Assembly (NCBI GenBank): GCA_944378105.1
Contig: CALWGC010000028.1
Coordinates: 1 to 64,000 of the forward strand
Length of the DNA: 64,000 nucleotides
Reading direction: 5' to 3'
From: an uncultured Clostridia bacterium
GTDB taxonomy: Bacteria; Bacillota; Clostridia; Lachnospirales; Anaerotignaceae
Below the pieces are notes generated by a model. It searched no databases and had not been told where the DNA came from. It was given only the letters and a program-made list of their open reading frames with translations. Positions 8,719 through 17,401 of this stretch are shown here, one piece after another (the stretch's first letter is position 1; every line of letters starts with the position of its first letter). Position numbers and translations under genes: made by a program.

Positions 8719-8950
8719 AACAGTTACAGTAAAAAATGCGTTGGATACCAGAGAAGCAGCTTTTTTTGTACAGACTGCCAGCAAATTTAAAAGCAATGTC
8801 AAAATTGCATTGGACGACAAGCTGGTAAATGCCAAAAGCTTGATGTGCCTGATCTCCCTTGGGCTGTCGGACGGCATGCATGTGACCATCCAGGCCGAAG
8901 GCGAAGACGAAGCCCTTGCAGCAGAAGAAGTAGCTGCCGTGTTGGGATAA
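8708..8950 (+). CDS. HPr/Crh-like protein lacking the phosphorylatable histidine
   Basis: The 80 residues fit the HPr fold: the beta strand KTVTVKN, helix 1 with FFVQTASKF, the VNAKSLMCLISLGL segment that carries the regulatory serine (Ser44 here, Ser46 in HPr), and a C-terminal GEDE helix. The active-site loop, GLHARPAA in HPr, reads ALDTREAA. The His aligns with Asp13 and the following Pro with Glu16, so phosphotransfer from enzyme I is not expected. This is the pattern of Bacillus Crh (Gln at that site), which also sits directly after whiA and is an HprK target. The likely role is catabolite signalling through Ser44 phosphorylation. The symbol crh is not assigned because the substitution differs. 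Confidence 0.85.
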   Translation: MISKTVTVKNALDTREAAFFVQTASKFKSNVKIALDDKLVNAKSLMCLISLGLSDGMHVTIQAEGEDEALAAEEVAAVLG

Positions 8951-9000
8951 AGAAAAAAGAAATTTGAATGACACAGTTATTATATTTTTTATCATCTAAG

Positions 9001-9028
9001 GTCTGGGAATTTCCCAGACTTTTTTTTG
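9001..9028 (+). terminator. Terminator of the hprK-whiA-HPr-like cluster
   Basis: GTCTGGG at 9001-9007 pairs with CCCAGAC at 9013-9019, extended by AA/TT, and nine T residues follow. Confidence 0.9.
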
Positions 9029-9051
9029 CGCAAAAAACAGGATTGATCCAT

Positions 9052-9079
9052 AAAAAAAGCCGGTACCAAAGGTACCGGC
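9052..9079 (-). terminator. Terminator of the LCP gene
   Basis: GCCGGTACC at 9059-9067 and GGTACCGGC at 9071-9079 form a perfect stem. Read on the minus strand it is followed by seven T residues. Confidence 0.9.
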
Positions 9080-9092
9080 AAGAAAAAGCAGT

Positions 9093-10403
9093 TTAGTCGT
9101 CTGTGCCCAATATGATATAGATATCAATGCCTTCTTGTAACATGGAAGGATCGGTGGTTAAATCGGCGGTGGGGTAGTAGCTGAGCAAATCTAGGCCCAT
9201 GCCGTCTTCCCGCACATAAATACGGGTTTGCGGTGTTTTTTCTCCGTTAAAGGTGGAAATTTCTGGCACCAGATAGCCTTCGGCCTCCAGCATTTCTTGG
9301 TTGGCTTGGGCATAGCCATTGATATAGCCGCCGTTGGCAATTTCGATGGGGTTAGATTTACTGTCCACCGGTGTACCGTCTTCGTTGGTGGGCAAGTTAT
9401 CGCTGTAGAAAAATTCGCGAACCAAAACACGGGTTTCGGCCTCATCGTGGAGGTAGTAGGATACGCCATCCACATACTGGCCTACGCCTGGAATGGTTGC
9501 CGTCTGCATATTGTTGACATTGACGTCCTCCACGTACTGGGCGTATTTCAATGCGTCAGTCAAGGTGATGTCCGTTTCCACATATTCGTAGCCGGTTTTG
9601 ATTAAACCAGGGAGATTGCCCAAAAGCGTTTCGGTGGAAAGGATCTTTTCGGCCAAAGCTCGCATGAAATCTTGCTGTACCTGTACCCGTTGTACGTCCC
9701 CTTGCGGGTATCCGCGAAAGCGCACCAGCTGTTCTGCCTTATCGCCATCCAAGTGCTGCATCCCCTCTTTTAAGTTAATCAAAGGATCCCCTGTATCTCG
9801 CATATCTTTATACATATCTTGGGGCACATAAAAATCCACACCGCCAACCAAATCCACCAGGTCACGGAAGCCTTCAAAATTGACCTTCACATAGTGGTCA
9901 ATTTCAATGCCCAACAAGTCTTCCAACTGTTTGACGGAAAAATAATCGGCTTTTTCCGTACCGGCATAGGCATGGACTTCGTTGATTTTACAGGTGGCAT
10001 TGTAGGGGATATACATATCGTTGGTGTTCAGATAGGAAACCAACTCATCGGTCATGGTGACTCTGGTATCACGGGGAACGGAAAGCAGATTGAGGTTACC
10101 GCTTTTGCTGTCAAAGTGGACCACAAACATGACGTCGGTTCTGGTTTCGTTACCGTCAACGCCAAAGAAAGCCACATTCAAAGAAATATCTTTTTTTACT
10201 AAGGCATCGATGAAGTTCATTTGGCTGCCTTGCTTTACTTCGGTGGATTCAAAGCCAACAATGCGCGAGTAGGCGAACAGGGCGCCGCTGGCGCATACGA
10301 CAAAGGCAAAGACCATACAAAAAACAATTTTGATAAAATGGGCAATGGGTCGAAATGGTTTTTGCTTTTTTTGTTTCTTTGGTTTCGGTTGTTTTTGCTG
10401 CAT
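9093..10403 (-). CDS. LytR-CpsA-Psr family wall-polymer ligase with LytR_C domain
   Basis: LCP enzymes transfer anionic glycopolymers such as teichoic acid from lipid carriers to peptidoglycan on the outer face of the membrane. The 436 residues begin with a Lys-rich cytoplasmic tail and one membrane anchor (about 25-48). The LCP domain shows LLSVPRDTRV, INEVHAYAG, DLVDLVGGVDFYVP, LKEGMQHLDGDKAEQLVRFR and DVQRVQVQQDFM, which include the Arg/Asp residues that hold the polyprenyl phosphate. A C-terminal LytR_C-like domain follows (IANGGYINGYAQANQEML onward, about residues 340-420). It is downstream of, and close to, a second LCP gene on the same strand. Confidence 0.92.
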   Translation of the reverse strand: MQQKQPKPKKQKKQKPFRPIAHFIKIVFCMVFAFVVCASGALFAYSRIVGFESTEVKQGSQMNFIDALVKKDISLNVAFFGVDGNETRTDVMFVVHFDSKSGNLNLLSVPRDTRVTMTDELVSYLNTNDMYIPYNATCKINEVHAYAGTEKADYFSVKQLEDLLGIEIDHYVKVNFEGFRDLVDLVGGVDFYVPQDMYKDMRDTGDPLINLKEGMQHLDGDKAEQLVRFRGYPQGDVQRVQVQQDFMRALAEKILSTETLLGNLPGLIKTGYEYVETDITLTDALKYAQYVEDVNVNNMQTATIPGVGQYVDGVSYYLHDEAETRVLVREFFYSDNLPTNEDGTPVDSKSNPIEIANGGYINGYAQANQEMLEAEGYLVPEISTFNGEKTPQTRIYVREDGMGLDLLSYYPTADLTTDPSMLQEGIDIYIILGTDD

Positions 10404-10453
10404 GGTGAAAAATCTCCCTTATTTTTGACACAGTAAGATGGAAAACAAAACGG

Positions 10454-11572
10454 TTACTCCGAAACGGAATGGCTATCGGCGGCCCCTTCGGTTGAGGTTT
10501 CGTCGCTGGATTCCGTGGTGGAGGGTTCTGTTTGTGTGGAGGGGCGAAATACGCTATCGACGATTTCTTTGGTCACTTCTTCGTCCAAAATGACGTAATT
10601 GCCGATTTCTCCAGTGAGGGTATGCATTTCAATTTTGCTGGTATCGATGCGATCCAGGTATTTTAGATAGCTTAAGGCATCCATGATGGTGATATTGGTT
10701 TCCAGATAGGAAAGCATCGTCTTTGTTAAAGACGGCAGATTGTTCAAAATAGTTTCAGTGGAAAGCACTTTTTCGGCCACAGCCATCATAAAGTCATGTT
10801 GTACTTCGATACGCTGAATATCTTGGGTGGCATAATCGTGGCGGAACCGCACCAGCTGTTCGGCCTTTTCGCCGTCCAAATGTTGCATCCCTTCTTTTAA
10901 GTTAATCAATGGGCCGTTGTGATCCCGCATATCCCAATACATATCCATGGGTACATAAAAATCCACGCCGCCAATGGCATCCACCACATAGCGGAAGGTT
11001 TTTGGGGTGAATTTTACATAATAGTCAATGTCAATGCCCAAAATTTCTTCCAGCATAGCCACCGTATATTGGCACCGGGCGCCATCACCGGCATAGGAAT
11101 GGATTTCTGTCAGTTTGCAAAGCCCTTCCACGCCTTTTTTATAGGGGATATAGTTTTCCCGGCCGCGGGCGCGCATATCGGCAAGCATTTCATCGGTCAT
11201 GACCACTTGGCTATCGCGGGGAACAGAAATGATGTCAATTTCGCAGGTCTCATGATTGAAGCAGGCCACAAAGTTGACGTCGCATAGATTGCCACTATCG
11301 TCACAGCCTAGCACTGCGACGTTGGTAAAGGCGCGGTCTTCCTCCTCTTGTTCCGGCGTTACTTCTGCCACAGGCCGCAGGCCTTCCGATGGCTTGGGCG
11401 TGGTGCTTTGGGATGGATCGCGATTGATTCCATAAAAGAGAACGCCGGCAAAAGCAGCAATACTATAACAGAAAACGGCGGCAAAAACAATACAAAAAAA
11501 GCGCCTTCGCAGTCGTTTTTTTGCTGCACGGGCGACAGGTTTTCTTCGCCGGCGGTGAGAAGACGTTGGCAT
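10454..11572 (-). CDS. LytR-CpsA-Psr family wall-polymer ligase
   Basis: A paralogue of the adjacent LCP protein with the same blocks (IISVPRDSQVV, LTEIHSYAGDGA, YVVDAIGGVDFYVPMDM, LKEGMQHLDGEKAEQLVRFR, DIQRIEVQHDFM). It has a basic N-terminal tail, a single membrane anchor near 28-50 and a linker before the LCP domain. It lacks the LytR_C domain and instead ends in a Ser/Thr/Glu-rich tail. The basic tail (RRRRKPVARAAKKRLRRRF) would stay in the cytoplasm. The 50-bp gap to the next LCP gene suggests one transcript from the promoter at 11623-11652. Confidence 0.92.
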   Translation of the reverse strand: MPTSSHRRRRKPVARAAKKRLRRRFFCIVFAAVFCYSIAAFAGVLFYGINRDPSQSTTPKPSEGLRPVAEVTPEQEEEDRAFTNVAVLGCDDSGNLCDVNFVACFNHETCEIDIISVPRDSQVVMTDEMLADMRARGRENYIPYKKGVEGLCKLTEIHSYAGDGARCQYTVAMLEEILGIDIDYYVKFTPKTFRYVVDAIGGVDFYVPMDMYWDMRDHNGPLINLKEGMQHLDGEKAEQLVRFRHDYATQDIQRIEVQHDFMMAVAEKVLSTETILNNLPSLTKTMLSYLETNITIMDALSYLKYLDRIDTSKIEMHTLTGEIGNYVILDEEVTKEIVDSVFRPSTQTEPSTTESSDETSTEGAADSHSVSE

Positions 11573-11622
11573 GGTGATCGTTCCTTTCTCAAAAAAACTT
11601 CCGTTTTTTACGTTTCCGACAA

Positions 11623-11652
11623 ATTATATCATAAAACATAGGAACCGAACAA
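11623..11652 (-). promoter_or_regulatory. Sigma-A-type promoter of the LCP gene pair
   Basis: On the minus strand TTGTTC (11652-11647), an 18-nt spacer and TATAAT (11628-11623), about 50 nt before the LCP start at 11572. Confidence 0.6.
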
Positions 11653-11899
11653 TCTTTTTTTCCCTCCAATTCTTAATTTTCTCGTAATCTTTTAGAAAGA
11701 AAAACAAAAAGAAAAGGCGGACTGTCAAGAATTGGGAAAAAGAAGGGCCAGGCAAGGCTTTTCTAACAAAAAGGAAAACAAAAAGAGAGTAAAATTTATT
11801 TGTTTTTTAGGTTTGGTCAGGGGAGAACAACAAATCGCACAAAATCGGCTGGAGTGTTTTGTTTTTTCTTGAAAAAGTTACGAATCCGGAGAAAAAAAC

Positions 11900-11928
11900 T
11901 TTACATCTTTCTGACAAAAAGGTAACAT
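11900..11928 (+). promoter_or_regulatory. Promoter of the LtaS-like gene
   Basis: TTTACA at 11900-11905, a 17-nt spacer and TAACAT at 11923-11928, followed by an AAAGGAGGC ribosome binding site and the ATG at 11959. Confidence 0.5.
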
Positions 11929-11958
11929 AAAACAAGGCAGGAAAGGAGGCAAGAAAAA

Positions 11959-13833
11959 ATGAAAGAAACCCTTGCGCGATTTTTGCACCGAAAAAAACAA
12001 CTTTCTGCCCGTTGGCAATGGATTTGTTTGCTGATTGGGGTGTTGGTGATATTGGGTGGAGTGATGTTTGTCAGTCTTTGGACCTCTCCATCCTTTGTTT
12101 ATTTTGGGTTGCGAGATCCGCTCTTGTTGTTATTGAATGGATTGCCGATTCTATTGTTGGTATTGTTGCTGTTTTTTATCACAGATCGAGCGATTTTATC
12201 GGTGATGCTGGGAGGAACGGTGTTTGCCCTCTTATCGGTGGTGAATGCGGAAAAAATCCGTTTGTTGCAAGATCCACTGGTGCCGGGGGATTTGGTGTTG
12301 GCCAAGGAACTGGTGGGGATTTCGGAGCACTTTACACCGCAGATTTTGGCGATGTATTTTGCCATTTTGTTTGGCCTTTTTTTGTTGATTGTCATTGCAG
12401 CCATTTTCTTTGGGCCCTGTGGGATGAACAAAAAATGGCGACTTTTGGGCATTTTTGTAACGGTAGCCTTGGGGGCTGTGTTGGGAAGCACGGTGTATGC
12501 CAATCAGGCGCTCTATGACCGGTTTCAGGTGGAAGGCAATATTTATTTCCAGGTGAACCAATTTGACTCCAAAGGGGCGGTCTATAGCTTCTGTCACAGC
12601 TTTTATTCCATGCAGGTGCAGCAGCCAGAAGGATATAACAAAACCGAAGTGGCTTCTTGGGAAGAAGCAGAAACGACGGTGGAAGCCCAGCAGACACCGC
12701 ATATCATTATGATTATGGGCGAGGCCTTTTCGGATTTATCGGAAAACGAGCATCTGGATTTTTCTGCTTACCGCGACCCGCTGGAAAACTGGAAAGCGTT
12801 ACAGCAATCCGGCCAGGCCGTCAGCGGCCATATTGTGGTGCCCAACTTTGGTGGCGGTACCAGCGATACAGAGTTTGATGTTTTGACCGGCCTTTCCACC
12901 CGGTTTATTGAAGGCTCCTCCAATTCTTATAGCCTGATTCGAAGCAACAAAGACGCCCTTGGATGGCGGTTAAAAGAGTTGGGCTATGATACGCTGGCGG
13001 TGCATCCCGGCTATTCCTGGTTTTATAACCGGGCCAATGTCTATCCGGCGCTGGGCTTTGATTCTTTTATCCATTTGGAAAGTTTCCAAGGAGAAGAAAA
13101 GTACCGAGGCGGTTACATTGCCGACAAATATGCCGTGGACTGCATTTTGGATGAATGGCAAACACAAGTGGAAACGGAAGAAAATCCGCTTTTTACGTTT
13201 TGTGTCACCATCCAAAACCATGGCCCTTATGATGAAAAGTACAACGAAGTGGAACAGACCTTTGACACCGATGTAGCGTTGACAGAAAAAGAAGAGACGC
13301 TGTTAAACAGCTATTTTATGGGCATCATCGATGCCGACGAAGAACTGGGGAGACTGACCGAAACGTTGAACGAAAGCGACGAGCCGGTGGTGGTGGTTTA
13401 TTTTGGCGACCACTTGCCTGGTTTTTCCAATGGGACTGAGTTTTTCGATTTGTTGGACTACGACATCGACCCCAACGGCACCATGGAAGAGATGATGGGC
13501 GTTTATGAAACGCCATATTTGATTTGGCAAAACGATGCGGCCCAGGCCCAGATGGACCTTTGTAGCCGTGCAGAAGAAATTGGGCTTTCTGACGGCAGTA
13601 TTATCAGCAGCAACTTCTTAGGCGCTGCGGTGATGGATTTGATGGGCTTTGGTGAGATTTCGCCGCTGATTGCCTATGACAATGAAGTGCGGCAGGTGTT
13701 GCCGGTGGTGACAACGGGTCTTTGTATGCGGGCCGATGGCACTTATGCTGAAGAACTGACCGAAGAGGAGCAGGAAATGGTCAACCGGTTAGGCCAGTGG
13801 ACGTATTACAAAATGTTTGATGAGGATTTTTAA
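11959..13833 (+). CDS. LtaS-like membrane sulfatase (phosphoglycerol transferase family)
   Basis: The protein (624 residues) has about five N-terminal membrane helices within residues 20-190 and an extracellular alkaline-phosphatase-fold domain. The domain carries IIMIMGEAFSDL with a metal-binding Glu, GGTSDTEFDVLTG where Thr near 301 matches the catalytic Thr of LtaS, HPGYSWFYNR and VVYFGDHLPG. LtaS enzymes polymerise glycerol phosphate from phosphatidylglycerol into lipoteichoic acid; other family members add phosphoglycerol or phosphoethanolamine to glycans, so polymer identity is open. It faces two LCP genes across a shared regulatory region, which fits envelope-polymer work. Confidence 0.9.
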   Translation: MKETLARFLHRKKQLSARWQWICLLIGVLVILGGVMFVSLWTSPSFVYFGLRDPLLLLLNGLPILLLVLLLFFITDRAILSVMLGGTVFALLSVVNAEKIRLLQDPLVPGDLVLAKELVGISEHFTPQILAMYFAILFGLFLLIVIAAIFFGPCGMNKKWRLLGIFVTVALGAVLGSTVYANQALYDRFQVEGNIYFQVNQFDSKGAVYSFCHSFYSMQVQQPEGYNKTEVASWEEAETTVEAQQTPHIIMIMGEAFSDLSENEHLDFSAYRDPLENWKALQQSGQAVSGHIVVPNFGGGTSDTEFDVLTGLSTRFIEGSSNSYSLIRSNKDALGWRLKELGYDTLAVHPGYSWFYNRANVYPALGFDSFIHLESFQGEEKYRGGYIADKYAVDCILDEWQTQVETEENPLFTFCVTIQNHGPYDEKYNEVEQTFDTDVALTEKEETLLNSYFMGIIDADEELGRLTETLNESDEPVVVVYFGDHLPGFSNGTEFFDLLDYDIDPNGTMEEMMGVYETPYLIWQNDAAQAQMDLCSRAEEIGLSDGSIISSNFLGAAVMDLMGFGEISPLIAYDNEVRQVLPVVTTGLCMRADGTYAEELTEEEQEMVNRLGQWTYYKMFDEDF

Positions 13834-13890
13834 AGGATTTTATCCGGAAAAACGGTTAGATTGAGGACAGGATAGAAAAGGAGGACGAAG

Positions 13891-14085
13891 ATGAAAGCAG
13901 TTTGGAAATGGATCCTCATTGGCGTTTTTGTGATGCTGCTTTATGGGGTATGGATTTCTGTGTTCCCAAGTCTTTGTAATGGCCTACCCATGGAAGCGGC
14001 CGTCACGGTGGGAACGGGATGTTTTTTATCCTTTGAACTGGTGATTTTGGCTGGTATGATTTTGCACCAAAGAAAGCAAAAATAA
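13891..14085 (+). CDS. Small membrane protein of unknown function
   Basis: 64 residues with two predicted membrane helices (about 6-27 and 36-57) and a basic C-terminal tail (HQRKQK). A strong AAAAGGAGGACGAAG precedes the ATG. No family is recognised. It lies 57 bp after the LtaS-like gene and before a terminator, so it is probably cotranscribed and could be an envelope accessory protein. Confidence 0.65.
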   Translation: MKAVWKWILIGVFVMLLYGVWISVFPSLCNGLPMEAAVTVGTGCFLSFELVILAGMILHQRKQK

Positions 14086-14120
14086 AAACGAAACCAGGCG
14101 GTAAGGCAGCCTGGAACAAA

Positions 14121-14159
14121 AAAACCACTTTTCCAAAGAAGGGAAAAGTGGTTTTTTTT
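14121..14159. terminator. Bidirectional terminator between convergent genes
   Basis: AAAACCACTTTTCC (14121-14134) pairs with GGAAAAGTGGTTTT (14142-14155). T runs lie 3' of the stem on both strands. Confidence 0.9.
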
Positions 14160-14160
14160 G

Positions 14161-14610
14161 TTAAAAAAGACGGTCTAGTAACGAGACACAGCCTTCCAGC
14201 ACATCGTCATAGGTTTCATCAAAATTTCCCGTATACCAAGGATCGGCAATATCCCTGGGGTGGGCAGTGTCATCCAGTAGGCGGTGGATTTTTCCGTCGG
14301 GATCGCCGCCGCACAGGCGAAGCATGTTTCGGATGTTGGCGCTATCCATGCCAAAAAGGAAGTCGTAATGGGCATAGTCGGCCTTGGTCAGCTGGCGTGC
14401 TTTCCGTTTGGTATAGGGGATGTGCATTTCATCCAGTTTGCGTTTGGTGCCGGGGTGGGTGTCGTTGCCGATTTCTTCCCGGCTGGTGGCCGCAGAGGCG
14501 ATTTCCAGTTGATGGGTGAGGCCGGCTTTTGCGGCCAGGTCTTTCAGTAGAAATTCTGCCATAGTGCTGCGGCAAATATTGCCGTGGCACACGAAAAGTA
14601 TTTTGGTCAT
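14161..14610 (-). CDS. Low-molecular-weight protein tyrosine phosphatase
   Basis: 149 residues. The phosphate loop CHGNICRS is at residues 8-15 with its catalytic Cys and Arg, and the acid/base Asp loop DIADPWYTG is near 114. The family dephosphorylates tyrosine-phosphorylated proteins, including kinases of polysaccharide synthesis. It is followed on the same strand upstream by a DUF1275 gene 34 bp away. The natural substrate cannot be told from sequence. Confidence 0.95.
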   Translation of the reverse strand: MTKILFVCHGNICRSTMAEFLLKDLAAKAGLTHQLEIASAATSREEIGNDTHPGTKRKLDEMHIPYTKRKARQLTKADYAHYDFLFGMDSANIRNMLRLCGGDPDGKIHRLLDDTAHPRDIADPWYTGNFDETYDDVLEGCVSLLDRLF

Positions 14611-14643
14611 AGGTTCTCCTTTTCTTGGTTTGTAAAAGCAATG

Positions 14644-15375
14644 TTAGTGCCCCGCCGGTTTTTGTTCCACCAGAGCTTTTTCTGTGGTTAAGTCCGCATG
14701 GAGCAAAGCGATAAATAGGAGGCCAAGGGGCAGCAGTGTCACCCAGATGGCTTTTCCCAGCCAAAGATGGCAAATTACGGTTCCCATGATGGCCCCGGCG
14801 GAAAAAAAGAGCAGCATTTCAAAATGACGCAGCAGTTTTTTTCGATGAGCTTTTTCTTTGTGGTGCCGGTGGTGCAGTTCTTTGGCGAGACCAATGCCAA
14901 TTTGGCGGATATGGTTGGTGGCAAAGGTGGTGGCCATGGGGATGCCCTCCGCTTGCCGGAAGGTATTATATTGCATGGAGGCCACAAAGTTGATGATGAC
15001 TTGAGAAATTTGCACCGGGGCTGTTTCTGGCACGAACCCCAGGATCAGCGCCGCCAGGCATTCGATGGCAATTAGCATCGTATCCCAACGGACGGAAAAA
15101 CGACGTTTGAGGGGATTTGGCACCAATTCCGAGACAAAGGCACCCAGAATATAAGCCGAAATAGGCACCAGATAATAACAACCGTTTCGCCAATTTCCAG
15201 AGCCAAAGGCCATGCCCATCAAAACCACATTGCCCGTTTGGGCATTGCAAAAGACATTGCCCCGCAGAAGATAGGTAAAGGCGCCCCAAAACCCTGCAAC
15301 GGTAATCAGTAAAAAATACACCCAATTCCGCTCGCAAAGGAGATAGGGATGGTTGTTTTTGGTTGCATCTTTCAA
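14644..15375 (-). CDS. DUF1275 (YoaK) family membrane protein
   Basis: 243 residues with about six hydrophobic segments. The family hallmarks are present: CNAQTGNVVLMGMAFGSGNW near the N-terminus and YNTFRQAEGIPMATTFATNHIR in the middle. A His/Lys-rich cytoplasmic loop (ELHHRHHKEKAHRKK) sits between helices 4 and 5. Function of DUF1275 proteins is unknown. AAGAAGGGG precedes the ATG. Confidence 0.88.
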   Translation of the reverse strand: MKDATKNNHPYLLCERNWVYFLLITVAGFWGAFTYLLRGNVFCNAQTGNVVLMGMAFGSGNWRNGCYYLVPISAYILGAFVSELVPNPLKRRFSVRWDTMLIAIECLAALILGFVPETAPVQISQVIINFVASMQYNTFRQAEGIPMATTFATNHIRQIGIGLAKELHHRHHKEKAHRKKLLRHFEMLLFFSAGAIMGTVICHLWLGKAIWVTLLPLGLLFIALLHADLTTEKALVEQKPAGH

Positions 15376-15468
15376 AGTAACCCCTTCTTTCTTTTTGTTC
15401 GCTCCCTATCTATTGATGATACACCTTGGGAGGAAAAAAAGATAGAAAAATTTTGAAGCAGAGGGGGG

Positions 15469-15981
15469 TTAGCAAGAAGGAGAGGGGCCGTCTTGCTGTG
15501 TCAAGTCCAGCTTCATGTAGATGGCATCGGCCATGGGGCTTTCATTATAACGGGGAATTTCCACGAAGCCCCATGCTTGGTAAAGATGGATGGCGCTTTG
15601 CAAAAAAGGCAGGGTATCCAGCAATACAGCGGCATAGCCAATGGATTTGGCTTCTGCAAGAATGGCTTGCAATAATTGTTTGGCAATGGCGCGGCCGCGG
15701 TATTCCGGTTTGACGTAAAGCCGTTTCAGTTCCCCGTTTTGCGCATCCAGCCGTTGCAAAGCAATGCAGCCGGCCGGCACACCGTCCCAAAGGGCCAGGA
15801 TCAGCCGGCCGTCCGGCGGACCGTACTTTTTCTCCAGATGGCGGCATTCTTCCGAAAAATGCTGCTGCTCCAGATACGCGGCAAAGGAAGGATCGTTTTG
15901 AACCAACAACTTTGTATAGGCCTCAAAGAGCGGAAGCACTTGGTCGGGGAGTAAAAGGCCGGAAATCAGTTCCAGAGACAT
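15469..15981 (-). CDS. GNAT family N-acetyltransferase
   Basis: 170 residues. The acetyl-CoA-binding segment is LKRLYVKPEYRGRAIAKQLLQAI, with the usual R/Q-x-x-G/A pattern as YRGRAIA, and the C-terminal part has AVLLDTLPFLQSAIHLYQAWGF. Both are typical of GNAT enzymes that act on small molecules or amino acids. Substrate is unknown. It lies 17 bp after a MATE transporter gene on the same strand and is likely in its transcript. Confidence 0.9.
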   Translation of the reverse strand: MSLELISGLLLPDQVLPLFEAYTKLLVQNDPSFAAYLEQQHFSEECRHLEKKYGPPDGRLILALWDGVPAGCIALQRLDAQNGELKRLYVKPEYRGRAIAKQLLQAILAEAKSIGYAAVLLDTLPFLQSAIHLYQAWGFVEIPRYNESPMADAIYMKLDLTQQDGPSPSC

Positions 15982-15997
15982 AAAGGCAAACCTCCTT

Positions 15998-17380
15998 TTA
16001 TGGTTCTTCTATTGGCGTTAATGGTTCGATCTGGTTGGCTCGAATCCGCTTCATAAATACAAGGCAGGTGAGGATGGAGACCACTTCTGCAATGGGGAAA
16101 GCAAACCAGATGATGTTCAACTGCCCGCTTTGGGACAACAGCCAAGCCACCGGCAGCAACACCAAAATTTGCCGGAACAAAGAAACCAGCAAGCTGTAGC
16201 CGCCGCGGCCAAAGGCCTGAAATACGCCGGAGAAGACAATGGAAAAACCGGCCAGCAAAAAATAAATGGAAATGATGCGCAGCGCCGGTACGCCAATGGA
16301 AAGCATCCGTTGGGCACTTTCCGGCGAAGAGGCAAAGAGCGACAAAATTTGGCTTGGGAATAGCTGTAACAGTCCAAAGCCCACCAGTGAAATCACAAAG
16401 GCCGTCACCAAGCTAAGCCGAATGGCATGGAGCAGACGGTCTTTTTTTCGTGCGCCATAGTTATAGGCCAAAATGGGCACCAGACCGTTATTGAGACCAA
16501 AGATGGGCATGACCACAAAGCTTTCCAATTTGTAATAGATCCCCAATACGGCCGTCGCCGTAGAAGAGAAGGTCATCATAATGGCGTTCATGCCAAAAAC
16601 GGTCACCGAAGAAAGGGAGCGCATCAAAATGGAAGGCACCCCAACGGCATAGATCCGGCGGATGATGGAGCCATCGGGCCGAAAAGAACGGAAAGAAAGC
16701 CGCACTTCGTGATTATAGCGGTGATGCAGGGTAAAGCCTACGATGCTTGCCGTGATTTGTCCAATGACTGTGGCCAAAGCGGCCCCGGCCACACCCATGG
16801 CCGGCAGGCCAAAGAGGCCAAAAATGAAAATGGGGTCCAAGATGACGTTGATGATGGCGCCGCTACCTTGGCAGATCATGGAATAGATGGTTTTGCCGGT
16901 GGATTGCAGCAGTCGCTCGGCCAGAATTTGCAGATAGACACCGATGGAACACATGGTGCAGATTTTGGTGTAAAGGGTGCCCTGGGCGAGGATGGCGGGC
17001 AGGTCGGTTTGCACTTGAAAATAAGCTTCGGAACCAAAAAATCCCAACACAAAGGTCACAAGAAAACTGAGCAGATACAAAAAAACGGCTTGTGTGGCCG
17101 TTTTATTGGCCAAGGTGTATCGTTTTTCCCCCAGGGACTTACTGAGCAGTGCATTGACCCCAACGCCTGTACCCACTGCCACAGAGACCATCAAGTTTTG
17201 GACCGGAAAGGCCAAGGAGACGGCCGTCAAAGCTTCTTCGCTGACTTTTGCCACAAAGAAACTATCCACAATGTTATAAAGGGCCTGGATCAACATGCTG
17301 ACGGCAATGGGGGCGGAAACTTGAAACAACAGTGGCCCTACGGGCATCACGCCCATTTTGTTTTCAGTATTTGCTTGCAA
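15998..17380 (-). CDS. MATE family efflux transporter
   Basis: 460 residues with 12 predicted membrane helices in two similar halves (first half with ALYNIVDSFFVAKVSEEALTAVS; second half with KLESFVVMPIFGLNNGLVPILAYNYGA). MATE proteins export cationic drugs or metabolites in exchange for Na+ or H+. The start is taken as TTG 17380, which has GGAAGGAG upstream; an ATG eight codons later is possible. The 131-bp upstream region can form alternative hairpins (see the leader feature). Confidence 0.93.
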   Translation of the reverse strand: MQANTENKMGVMPVGPLLFQVSAPIAVSMLIQALYNIVDSFFVAKVSEEALTAVSLAFPVQNLMVSVAVGTGVGVNALLSKSLGEKRYTLANKTATQAVFLYLLSFLVTFVLGFFGSEAYFQVQTDLPAILAQGTLYTKICTMCSIGVYLQILAERLLQSTGKTIYSMICQGSGAIINVILDPIFIFGLFGLPAMGVAGAALATVIGQITASIVGFTLHHRYNHEVRLSFRSFRPDGSIIRRIYAVGVPSILMRSLSSVTVFGMNAIMMTFSSTATAVLGIYYKLESFVVMPIFGLNNGLVPILAYNYGARKKDRLLHAIRLSLVTAFVISLVGFGLLQLFPSQILSLFASSPESAQRMLSIGVPALRIISIYFLLAGFSIVFSGVFQAFGRGGYSLLVSLFRQILVLLPVAWLLSQSGQLNIIWFAFPIAEVVSILTCLVFMKRIRANQIEPLTPIEEP

Positions 17381-17401
17381 GAAAAAACACTCCTTCCTTT
17401 T

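Larger units (their letters stand above)
11573..11958. other. Divergent intergenic region between LCP and LtaS-like genes
   Basis: 386 bp without a convincing gene. It carries a minus-strand promoter near 11623-11652 for the LCP pair, a plus-strand promoter at 11900-11928 for the sulfatase, and A/T-rich sequence between them. No RNA motif was recognised. Confidence 0.6.
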
